64,000 nucleotides of DNA, taken from Mixophyes australis. Taxonomy: Eukaryota > Chordata > Amphibia > Anura > Limnodynastidae. The DNA lies in assembly GCA_036250195.1 (NCBI GenBank), contig JAVHZZ010000005.1, forward strand, positions 72,558,005 through 72,622,004, read 5' to 3'. The position numbers and the translations under genes are program-made. Under the pieces are notes generated by a model. The model was not told the DNA's origin and did not search any database. It saw only the letters and a list, made by a program, of their open reading frames with translations. Shown piece after piece: positions 1 to 9,368 of the stretch. Position 1 is the first letter of the stretch. Each line of letters opens with the position of its first letter.

Positions 1-1266
1 GTCTCACGCATCTATGGCTTTGTTTCAGTTTGCCACAGTGTTAATTTATTTGTATTTTACAACTAATGAAATAAAATATTTTTTTTCCTTTTACAAAAAA
101 TGGCAAATGTTATCTTCATGAATTTGAAATATTCCATTATTGTAATGAAAAAAAAATGGTGCAGTTTGAGATTGGATGTAGTTCTTATAATATGAGCTGT
201 TTTTATGTGCATACATTGAATGTATTGGGTAATTTGGGGTTATTGGCTCTTGTGACTCTTATGGAAGAAATGATGAGCCATAAAACATGTTAGTGTGGAA
301 TACTCAGCATATGAATTGTAAATATTTTACGCAAGTATCATATACTTTCCTTGTCATGCTATAATATTTATGTCAAGGACATTAGACATCTGTCTCATTG
401 TTGTGTTTTTATTTAGATATTTGCAATCCAGAAACAATTTTCAAGTCTCCTTAAATATTTTCCTTCATAACATACTAGCGATGCTACTGCAGGCTATTTT
501 GTCTACTTTCCATGAGAAAATGACATAGCTATTTATTTATGCACTACTCACTATCAGCAAAGTTCTGGTGACCTATGTCTGTTCATCATTTCAACTTCAT
601 TTGAATTACAGCTTGCTTATAGTTTAGTTTTGTGAATAGTTCCAGTGTGGTAGGTGTTTATGATAGTAAAAACTTGTTTAATCTGTTTCCAAATGTTTGT
701 CAGGATTTTTGGACTAATAGTTTTTAAAAGGTGGTTAAGCTGTTTTTGTGAACAGGCATCTTAACACATTCCTTTGTAGTTGCAATCTTACAATAGTACG
801 AGTGGATACATTTATGACTTGGGGGTAGGGTAACAGTTAATAATGGGTTTTAGGAAGCACTTATAGGTAATGAAACCTCAATCGTTGACTCTACCTATAA
901 TAATTTAGCCACAAATGTGGCCTAAAGTTACCAACTAGACATATTTCCTTTACAGCTACTGTAGTTGTTGAAACTTAAAAAAACTGACTAGTGGGGTATG
1001 GAGGGTTTATATTAGCAATTATTGTATTTAATCACTATAAACAATAATAATCGCCATTTTGTGAGCTGAACTGGTATTCATGAGAAATGCATCATTGCAA
1101 TTCGACCATAGCTGTTTAGATCCTGGGATTTGTCTTCTCTGTGTAAACTATACAGTATATTTTGTCCCCAAAAATATGCTGGTATTTTAGAAATGCACAT
1201 ACATATTTCACAGTGAGTTGCAAGGGTTGAGGTCCTGATATGCCAGTCGGGTGATGAGGGATTATG
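1..1266. other. AT-rich DNA with no recognised feature
   Basis: No protein-like reading frame, tandem array or terminal inverted repeat stands out. The short open frames near 1078-1370 overlap the start of the hAT element and have no recognisable protein character. It may be intergenic or deep intronic. Confidence 0.6.
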
Positions 1267-1289
1267 GTAAAAATTAGGGATGTGCACCG

Positions 1290-1425
1290 GCGACTTTTGA
1301 GGTCTCGTGTTTTGTGTTTTGGATCCGGATTTTCGTTATTTTTGGGGTTCGGATTTGTCTCGCAAAACACTTGACGAAAGGTCTCGGTTCGGATTTAAGG
1401 TTTTGGATTCGGATTTTTTTTGAAA
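1290..1425. promoter_or_regulatory. left subterminal region with repeated GGAT(T/C)CGGAT motifs
   Basis: Directly inside the left terminus the words GGATCCGGATTTTCG, GTTCGGATTT and TTGGATTCGGATTTT recur. The same words occur at the other end of this element and at both ends of the element at 33482-38337. In hAT elements, short repeats next to the ends are bound by the transposase's BED finger; assigning that role here is inference. Confidence 0.45.
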
Positions 1426-1589
1426 AAAACATAAAAAGTTTAAAAATCAAGTTTTTGGGCTTATTTTCACTCCTAGGCTATTATTAACCTCAATAACATT
1501 CAATAACAAGCATTTCCACTAATTTACAGTGTATTCTGAACACCTCACAATATAGTTATTAGTCCAAAACGTTGCAACAAGGTATCTTT

Positions 1590-2500
1590 CTGGACTGCGT
1601 AGAGGAGTGGGTCACCACAATATCTATTAAAAACCCTGAACTTTTATGAATCGCACCAATAAATGTACCTGGACTGCGTAGAGGAGTGGGTCACCACAAT
1701 ATCTATTAAAAACCCTGAACTTTTATGATTCGCACCAATAAATGTACCTGGACTGCGTAGAGGAGTGGGTCACCACAATATATCTTAAAAACCCTGAACT
1801 TTTATGAATCGCACCAATAAATGTACCTGGACTGCCTAGAGGAGTGGGTCACCACAATATATATTAAAAACCCTGAACTTTTATGAATCGCACCAATAAA
1901 TGTACCTGGACTGCGTAGAGGAGTGGGTCACCACAATATCTATTAAAAACCCTGAACTTTTATGATTCGCACCAATAAATGTACCTGGACTGCGTAGAGG
2001 AGTGGGTCACCACAATATATCTTAAAAACCCTGAACTTTTATGAATCGCACCAATAAATGTACCTGGACTGCGTAGAGGAGTGGGTCACCACAATATCTA
2101 TTAAAAACCCTGAACTTTTATGAATCGCACCAATAAATGTACCTGGACTGCGTATAGGAGTGGGTCACCACAATATCTATTAAAAACCCTGAACTTTTAT
2201 GAATCGCACCAATAAATGTACCTGGACTGCGTAGAGGAGTGGGTCACCACAATATCTATTAAAAACCCTGAACTTTTATGATTCGCACCAATAAATGTAC
2301 CTGGACTGCGTAGAGGAGTGGGTCACCACAATATATCTTAAAAACCCTGAACTTTTATGAATCGCACCAATAAATGTACCTGGACTGCGTAGAGGAGTGG
2401 GTCACCACAATATATTAAAAACCCTGAACTTTTATGAATCGAACCAATAAATGTACCTGGACTGCGTAGAGGAGTGGGCACTGGGCACCACAATAAAATA
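1590..2500. repeat. 79-bp minisatellite inside hAT element 1
   Basis: About 11 head-to-tail copies of a 79-bp unit start with CTGGACTGCGTAGAGG at 1590, 1669, 1748 and so on to 2457, followed by a partial copy. Copies differ by only a few substitutions, and one carries a 2-bp deletion near 2410, so the array expanded recently. Alternating variants (ATCTATTAAA versus ATATCTTAAA; ATGAATC versus ATGATTC) suggest block duplication of two or three units at a time. Two more divergent units follow at 2691-2860. Confidence 0.93.
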
Positions 2501-2514
2501 TATAAAAAACCTTC

Positions 2515-3180
2515 AACAGGTCTGCATTACACTACACATACGGCTGCTCCTCCATCCTCTCCATCATATACATGTTGGAGTTTTAGCGTGTGACAACCTC
2601 TTGTTTTTGATAATGTCAGTGCATTTTGAATATTTTTCAATTTGCCCCACACCACTGAATGTACTTTATCTATGATACGCATCTATCTATCTTGACTGCG
2701 TAGTGTGGTGGCCCCGGTACACAATTTTGTACCGAGGCCACAATATAATTAAAAAACCCTCCACGTGTCAGAATTCCACCAAACAAGTATCTGGACTGCA
2801 TAGTGGGGTGGCCCCGGTACCCAATTTGATACCGGGGCCACAATACCTCCTCCAAACATGGTACAGACAATTCGTCATTGAGAGACCCCAGACAGACAGG
2901 GTCGAAGTGTTATTGTTTGACTTTGTAAACCCAAAAAAATGTCCCTGTTGCACATAGTCGTGCAATGGACAGTTACTTTTTTATTGAAAGACTCAAGCTT
3001 TCAAGTGTAGTGTTTATAAAATATAAACAACAATACAGTAGTTTTAGAGCACGTCAATACTTCTTGTTTTAAATTATGACACAGCATTTTACTTTTGGTT
3101 TAATTTCTTGTATTTTTTTAAATTTGGTTTTACTTTTTGAACATGGCAAACGACTGTTGATTGGTCATATAATGCAAAAA
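2515..3180 (-). pseudogene. decayed partial copy of the element's own transposase gene
   Basis: Several words match the intact transposase gene of the same element in the same order and strand. The stretch at about 2543-2620 (GCTCCTCCATCCTCT... CACAACCTCTTGTTT) matches 4419-4480. The stretch at about 2797-2850 (TACCGGGG-CACAATACCTCC) matches 5068-5118. The stretch at about 3143-3170 (CATGGCAAACGACTGTTG) matches 5239-5256. Minus-strand translation of 2670-2870 contains LEEVLWPRYQI, matching LMEVLCPRYQI of the transposase. The copy is broken by indels and cannot make protein. This is read from the sequence by eye and needs a self-alignment. Confidence 0.65.
2691..2860. repeat. two diverged minisatellite units containing a GGCCCCGGTACC palindrome
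   Basis: Two units start TTGACTGCGTAGTGTGG and CTGGACTGCATAGTGGGG. They resemble the 79-bp unit upstream but also contain an inverted repeat: GGCCCCGGTAC then GTACCGAGGCC, and GGCCCCGGTAC then ATACCGGGGCC. These longer units look like the ancestral form, from which the 79-bp unit arose by loss of the hairpin. Confidence 0.6.
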
Positions 3181-3256
3181 AAAAAGGTCCAAGATGGAAT
3201 TGTCCTTGAGCCCTCACACCCACCCTTATGTTGTTGAAATAGGACATGCACACTTT

Positions 3257-3320
3257 AACAAACCAATCATTTCAGCGACAGGGCCTACCAAACAACTTTG
3301 GCTGAAATGATTGGTTTGTT
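3257..3320. terminator. 20-bp perfect stem-loop just downstream of the transposase gene
   Basis: AACAAACCAATCATTTCAGC at 3257-3276 is followed, after a 24-base spacer, by its exact reverse complement at 3301-3320. It lies 56 bases past the transposase stop codon on the minus strand, so it would fall in the 3' UTR of the transcript. It may affect 3' end formation or stability, or it may be the remains of a nested foldback insertion. The stem is certain; the function is not. Confidence 0.5.
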
Positions 3321-3375
3321 TGGGCCCCCACACCAAAAAAGCTATTCATCTCTCCCTGTACAGACTAAACAGGCT

Positions 3376-6300
3376 CTACTGAGGCAAGATGTCGTCCTCA
3401 TCCTCAACCTCTGATTCCTCTCTCCCTACAGTGTGTACTTCCTCCTCATCACACATTATCAATTCGTCCCCGCTGGACTCCACAACCACAGGTCCCTCTG
3501 TACTATCTGGAGGGCAGTGCTGTACTTCATTGAGGAATTGATTATTCATTTTTATAAACATCATTTTTTCAACGTTATGAGGAAGCAACCTCCTTCGCCG
3601 CTCACTGACCAGGTTCCCCGCTGCACTAAAAACTCTTTCCGAGTACACACTGGAGGGGGGACAACTCAGGTAAAATAGAGCCAGTTTGTACAGGGGCTTC
3701 CAAACTGCCTTTTTTTCCTGCCAGTAACAATATGGACTGTCTGACATGTCTACTTGGATGGTGTCAGCAAAGTAATCATCCACAATTTTTTCTATTGTGA
3801 CAGCATCCAATGCAGCGACAGTAGACATGTCTGCAATGGTTGGCAGGTCCTTCAGTCCGGACCAGATGTTATCAGCATCCCCGCCAGTGCCTCTTTTGGG
3901 AAAACTGAGCTTTTTCCTCGCAGCCATAGATGTGGAAGAAAATGAGGGTGGAGCTGTTGGCATGTCACGGTCCTCTTCAGAGGACAATTTCCTGACCAGC
4001 AGGTCTTTGCACCGCTGTAGACTTGTGTCCACCGAAAACAGAGACACAACATACGCTTTAAACCGAGGATCGAGCACGGTGGCCAGAATGTATTCCTCTG
4101 ACTTTAAAAGAGTGACCACCCTCGGATCCTGGCAAAGCGTACGAAGGGCTACATCCACAAGAGCTACATGCTTGGTGTAATCGCAATGGCTTACCAGCTC
4201 CTCCCTCACTTTCTCCAGCTGCTTCTGCAACAGCCTGATCAGGGGAATGACCTGACTCAAGCTGGCAGTGTCGGAACTGACTTCTCGTGTGGCAAGTTCA
4301 AATGGCTGCAGAACCTTGCACAACACGGAAATCAGTCTCCACTGCGCTTGACTGAGGCGCATCCCCACTCCTTTGCCTATGTCGTAGGTGGCTGTGTAGG
4401 CCTGAATGGCCTTTTGCTGCTCCTCCATCCTCTGCAGCATATAGAGGGTGGAGTTCCAGCGCGTCACAACCTCTTGTTTGAGGTGATGGCAGGGCAGGTT
4501 CATGCTTTTTTGATGTGCCTCTAGTCTGCGGTAGGCACTGGCTGAATGCCGAAAGTGTCCAGCAATTTTGCGCGCCACCGCAAGCATCTCCTGCACACCC
4601 CTGTCACTCTTGAGGTAATGCTGCACCACCAAATTAATGGTGTGGGCAAAACATGGGACGTGCTGGAAATTGCCCATATTTAATGCCCGCACAATGTTAC
4701 TGGCATTGTCTGACACCACAAATCCCCATGAGAGTCTAAGTGGGGTAAGCCACTGGGAGATAATTTCCCTCATTTTCTCTAATATGTTGTCAGCGTTGTG
4801 CCTCTTATTAAAGCCTGTAATGCACAATGTTGCCTGCCTTTGCACGAGCCGCCATTTTGTAGTTGCTGCTACTGATGCAGCTGTTGCTGTTGCTGCGGAA
4901 GGGGATGCATCTACCCAGTGGGCTGTCACAGTCATATAGTCCTTCGTTTGCCCAGAACCACTTGTCCACATGTCCGTGGTTAAGTGGACAGTGGGTACAA
5001 CCGCATTTTTTAGAGCACTGAGGACACTTGATCGTACTTCTCTGTACATTTTTGGTATCGCCTGCCTAGTGAAGTGGAATCTCGACGGGATTTGGTACCG
5101 GGGACACAATACCTCCATCAACCCTCTAAATCCCACTCCACTGATGGCGGACACCGGGCGCACGTCTAACACCAACATTGCAGTTACAGCCGCAGTTATA
5201 CGCTTTGCAATAGGGTGACTACTATCGTATTTTGTGGTCATGGCAAACGACTGTTGGACGGTCAATTGTTTTGTGAAAGACTTAGCGGTCTTACGACTTC
5301 CCCTCTGGGAAGATGACCGACTAACAGCAGCAACAGCAGCAGTGGCAGTAGTAGGCGTACCGCTGCAGGATTCCTCGGATGAATCCCGTATTGAGGAGGA
5401 CTCAGTCTGGCTGCTGACTTGGGCTGCAGGACTGAATCTGATGGAGATTGTGGAGGAAGTTGACGAGGAGGGTGTTGCTGGTGTGTATCCAACTGGACCA
5501 CGGGATTTAGGTGTCCCTGTACCGATGAGGGTCCTAGCCCCAGTTCCTGAACTAACCACTGAACTATGAAGGTTATTCAGGTGACGTATAAGGGAGGATG
5601 TTCCTAGGTGGGCAAGATCCTTACCCCTGCTTATTTGAGCTTTACATAAGCTACATATGGCCATACATTGGTTGTCTGGATTTGGATAAAAATAACTCCA
5701 GACCGAAGAGGTGCATTTTTTGGTCTTCTGACCAGGCATGACGATGGGCTTTTTCATCCCATGGACATCAGCTGTTTCCCCCCCTGGTGCCTCATTTACA
5801 ATAACCACATCACCATCCTCATCATCAAGTTCCTCCACAGCGCCAGCTACATCATCAATAGCCTCCTCCCGAGCCACCTCTTCCCGTACAGTGATGGGAA
5901 GGTCAGGCTTGACAACCACCAACACCCTTGGACTCGCCTTGTGGATTTGTGATAATTTCTCTTTAGAAGGCAGAGTTGTTTGCTGTTTTGTTGCTGACAG
6001 CATAACTCTCTTCAATTTTTTGTAGGGGGGGGGGGGGAGGAGGAGGGCTAAGATCCGTGGGTGAAGCTGAACCACTAGTCATGAACACGGGCCAGGGCCT
6101 AAGCCGTTCCTTGCCACTCCGTGTCGTAAATGGCATATTGGCAACTTTACGTTTCTCCTCAGATGATTTTAAGTTTCTCTTTTTGCTACTTTTTCTTAAC
6201 TTGGGCTTTTTGGATTTTACATGCCCGGTACTACGAGATTGGGCATCGGGCTTGGAAGACGACGTTGATGGCATTTCATCGTCTATGTCATGACTAGTGG

Positions 6301-6385
6301 CAGCAGCTTCAGCATTAGGAGGAAGTGGGTCTTGATCTTTCCCTACTTTATCCTCCAAATTTTTGGTCTCCATTATATGTAGCAC
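3376..6385 (-). CDS. hAT transposase with BED zinc finger, one frameshift
   Basis: This gene would encode the DDE-type enzyme that cuts and reinserts the hAT element. Two overlapping frames cover it: 6385-5963 (N-terminus) and 6075-3376 (899 codons). They are joined across 13 consecutive Gs (6025-6037); the total of 3,010 bases is one more than a multiple of three, so a single extra G explains the break. The likely start is the ATG at 6373 (METK), which aligns with MDSK of element 2. Numbering in the 899-residue frame: BED finger about 120-171 with C141, C144, H165 and H170; Ser/Thr-rich linker; RNase-H-like core with D368 (TTDMWTS) and D456 (VSDNASN); CxxH at C475/H478; E813 in SVYSERVFS; C-terminal dimerisation block to about 845; acidic tail. 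The core residues look intact. A sequencing or assembly slip in the G run would make this a functional gene. Confidence 0.93.
6025..6037. other. 13-G run causing the transposase frameshift
   Basis: Thirteen Gs on the plus strand encode a proline run in the transposase N-terminal region. The N-terminal frame and the main frame meet here and differ by one base. Long homopolymers are prone both to replication slippage and to read error. Confidence 0.85.
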
Positions 6386-7085
6386 AAGATACTGCAGAAT
6401 GTGTGAACTTGGTAATATTGCAGTACCAATGGACTTATACTGCTGTATTGGTTTTGCAAATTTGGTTATAATAATTATTATATTATTTTTTTTTTTTTTA
6501 TTTTTTTTTTTTTTTTACTTTTTTTTTATTTTTTAAAAACTTGGGAATAATGGGGAAATAACTATGCCCTTAGAAGCACAGAGCAAAGGACACAGCACCA
6601 CTGGACTGAACAGGACACGGCACAGGACCCAGCAGCACTACGGAACTCAGCAGGACAGAGCACAGGACACAGCACCACTGGACTGATACTGCAGAATGTG
6701 TAAACTTTGTAATATTGCAGTACCACTGGACTTTTACTGCTGAATGTGTGAACTTGGTAATATTGCAGTACCAATGGGCTTATACTGCAGGATTGGTTGT
6801 GCAAATTTTGTGGTAATTAAAAAAAATTAAATTAGTTTTTTTTATTTTTTTAAACACAGGGGAATATTGGGGAAATAACTATGCCCTTAGAAGCACAGAG
6901 CACAGGACACAGCACCACTGGACTGAACAGGACACAGCACTGGACCCAGCAGCACCACTGACCTCAGAAGGACAGAGCACAGCACCACTGGACTGATACT
7001 GCAGAACACAGCACAGCACAGCACAGCACAGAACTAAACAGCACAGCACAGAACTAAACAGCACAGCACGAGATCTACCAGGACA
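6380..7085. repeat. about 310-bp tandem duplication in the 5' region of hAT element 1
   Basis: The block ATACTGCAGAATGTGT... through TTTTTTA-rich DNA to TATGCCCTTAGAAGCACAGA occurs once from about 6389 and again from about 6688. The start of a third copy near 6998 is replaced by GCACA-rich short repeats (7010-7070). The region lies upstream of the transposase start on the minus strand, so it should contain the promoter. A poly-T/A tract at 6480-6535 sits inside the first copy. Confidence 0.8.
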
Positions 7086-7149
7086 GAGGACCACCTAACA
7101 CACCCTCCCTCTACCCTGATCAATGCCCGAGTGAAGATGGCGGCGACTA

Positions 7150-7322
7150 GCGGGGAATTTATAGGATCCGAGTATCGCGAGATCCGACAACGGGATTATG
7201 AGTCAGAGCCTCAGTTTCATATTTGAATTTGGCGCCAATACCCGGATCTGTCTCGGATCCGACTCGGATCGGCAATGTTCGGGTGGGCTCGGATTTCAGA
7301 TATCCGAGCCCGCTCATCTCTA
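7150..7322. promoter_or_regulatory. right subterminal region with TATCGCGAGATCCGA and repeated GGATCCGA motifs
   Basis: Within 170 bp of the right end are GAGTATCGCGAGATCCGAC, GGATCTG, TCGGATCCGACTCGGATCGG, GCTCGGATTTC and TATCCGAGCC. The corresponding end of element 2 (38160-38337) has AAGTATCGCGAGAACCGAG and similar TCCGAG/CTCGG words. Conservation between elements whose other non-coding DNA has diverged suggests transposase-binding sites (inference). Confidence 0.5.
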
Positions 7323-7330
7323 GTAAAAAT

Positions 7331-8187
7331 ATTACATTTGTTTTCCGTTACTGTGTCTCACTTCTGCACAATGCAAATCCCATCTTACAAGTCTAGTAAA
7401 AATGCATGACAGATTTTGAATGTTATTGCTTGTTTTACATTAGCGCCATCAGCACTAATTACATATTGATTGCTTGGTGACCAAATTAGCCCACTTTTCA
7501 GTTTAGCTACTGTGTAATCCATACTACAGTCACAATATAAACAGAAAGTACCCTCTAGTATTCAGTGCTAAATTGTGAGGTCCATTTCAGAGGCTAATGT
7601 CTACATTTTGTCAGCAGCCACACATGGTTACTGGCCAAGTGATGGACAAAAGCAGCAGTAATCAAGGGGAACCAGTGACAAGTATGCTTGATAAGATGAC
7701 CAAGACAAACTCTTTGAAAATTTATGTACCTTATGTTTTTCGTGACGTATGGATGTTTTTTTATTTATGACTGTTCTGGCTACAATTCTACTGCATCTGA
7801 TAAATAACATTTGTACATTACATAGACATGCATTATTATATTTACTATGTTAAATATTTGTTGTCATGTTTGTGTTTTTTTAAGAAAGTTATTGTGTATT
7901 ATATATGTGAATCTTTCTGCCCTGCCTGTAATTTCCCAACAATGTTTGCCGATCATGTTAAAAATAAATTAAATAAAGCATAGTTTGTGTATACAACCAA
8001 AGGGTTAGAGTGCCAGTAAAATGTCATTTATTAAGCATATTCACAGCTTATTTCAGATTTGTAGTCAATGACAAAATCTATTTTACTGTCACAATTGTAT
8101 TTAATTGCAAATGTTTCAAAAGTACAGTATTATCAGCCTGGTTTAGTGTCCGACCTTATTATATTATTTCTTGATGGTGCATACTGG
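7331..8187. other. AT-rich DNA with no recognised feature
   Basis: No coding or repeat structure was recognised. The short frame on the minus strand at 7628-7810 has no supporting signals. Confidence 0.5.
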
Positions 8188-8347
8188 TAGGTTAATTGGC
8201 TGCTAACAAATTGACCCTAGTCTGTCTGTGTGTGTATTAGGGAATTTAGACTGTAAGCCCCAATGGGGCAGGGACTGATGTCAGTAAGTTCTCTGTACAG
8301 CGCTGCAGAATAAGTGGCACTATATAAATAAATGATGATGATGATCT
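8188..8347 (-). repeat. dispersed repeat (5' half), minus strand
   Basis: Reverse complement of the first half of the repeat at 63141-63480. It contains ATTTATATAG(T)GCCACT, GCGCTGTACAGAGAACT, CAGTCCCTGCCCCATTGG and CAGCCAATTAACCTA, and ends in a short ATC microsatellite. The family is common in frog sequence; whether it is a SINE or a LINE 3' end is not settled here. Confidence 0.75.
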
Positions 8348-8454
8348 GTGCTCGGAGGTATTGATGGAACAAACAGACTTCATATTGTACTTTTACAAAT
8401 TCTCCCTGCCTGTTGTTTTTCAAACTCAAAGTCTTGGTTCTTGTTATAGTCCAG

Positions 8455-8592
8455 AAATCATCATAATCATCACCATTTATTTATATAGCGCCACTGATTC
8501 CGCAGTGCTGTACAGAGAACTCATTCACATCAGTCCCTGCCCCATTGGGGCTTTCAGTCTAAATTCCCTAACATACACACACAGACAGACAG
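8455..8592 (+). repeat. dispersed repeat (5' half), plus strand
   Basis: Contains ATAGCGCCACTGATTCCG, CAGTGCTGTACAGAGAACTC and CATCAGTCCCTGCCCCATTG, then ends in CACACACAGACAGACAG. It is the inverted partner of 8188-8347, about 107 bp away, so the two could pair as a hairpin. Confidence 0.75.
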
Positions 8593-8869
8593 AAATGTTG
8601 CATTCCTCAAATTATGCTTTAAGAAGAACCCCACACAACATTAAATTAGGTGCAGTTCAGCATGTTAAGGCGAGAGTTGTACTTATGGTATGGTGTGGTG
8701 TTCCACCAAGGGTCCTGAAACCTTTAATGATCCAAAACCAGTGTTGTCACTTCACCTGTGAAATTCCCATTCATGCAAATGGGAGGGTATAAGTCTTTTA
8801 GATCTAATTTATTCCCCATTCTGGTGTTTGGTCTGAACAACAACGGATCATCTTGACTATGTCAGTATG

Positions 8870-8955
8870 TGCTTTAAGTTGATGCCACGTGAGCTGTCTG
8901 ATTAATATTTGCATTAAGCAGGTGTACATAATAAAGTGGTCACTGAGTGTGTCTA
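8870..8955 (+). repeat. fragment ending AATAAAGTGGTCACTGAGTG
   Basis: The phrase CAGGTGTACATAATAAAGTG followed by a GTCACTGAGTG word is a familiar end sequence of a dispersed repeat in fish and amphibians. Only this end was recognised and no boundaries were found. Confidence 0.35.
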
Positions 8956-9288
8956 GATATTGATGTAGTGCAGCTCCTTACATTCCTTTTTAAGACAAGA
9001 ATAGATTGGGCTGGGTTGAAAGAGGGCCTGAGCCAGATTTGATAAACAAATAGTTGATCAAATCAAAACATTACAGTATTGTCTAATTGTACAAACTAAT
9101 TATAATAAGAATTGCCCAGGCACACTTTGCTTTAGTTTGGTCTGTTATGGCGGAGTGCCCACTAACGACTGCCGCTTGTCATACTGCATGCTTGGAATTA
9201 AAGGATTATCTTAAAATTGGCAATTGTGTTATACTGTGTATTTGAATTTCAAAGAATAATGCTATTGGGAGAGGGGGGAAGCTATTAA

Positions 9289-9368
9289 CAGCACCTGATA
9301 CCCATGCAGCGACACCATCCATATTTTTCAGCACCTGATACCCATGCAGCGACACCATCCATATTTTT
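9289..9368. repeat. two direct copies of a 40-bp unit
   Basis: CAGCACCTGATACCCATGCA and the following 20 bases occur at 9289 and again, identically, at 9329. This is a recent tandem duplication with no coding sense. Confidence 0.9.

Larger units (their letters stand above)
1275..7322 (-). mobile_element. hAT DNA transposon, element 1 (6,048 bp, autonomous type)
   Basis: The left end begins TAGGGATGTGC and the right end, read inward on the minus strand, begins TAGAGATGAGC, giving short imperfect terminal inverted repeats. The element is bordered by a perfect 8-bp direct duplication, GTAAAAAT, at 1267-1274 and 7323-7330. An 8-bp target duplication is the hallmark of hAT elements. It carries one long minus-strand transposase gene plus repeat-rich 3' and 5' subterminal regions. 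The perfect target duplication and nearly open reading frame suggest a fairly recent insertion. It is a relative of the element at 33482-38337: the proteins share long identical stretches, but the non-coding regions are largely different. Confidence 0.95.

Noticed and set aside
3433..5952. Several plus-strand frames of 80-127 codons
   Set aside because: They are antisense shadows of the hAT transposase gene.
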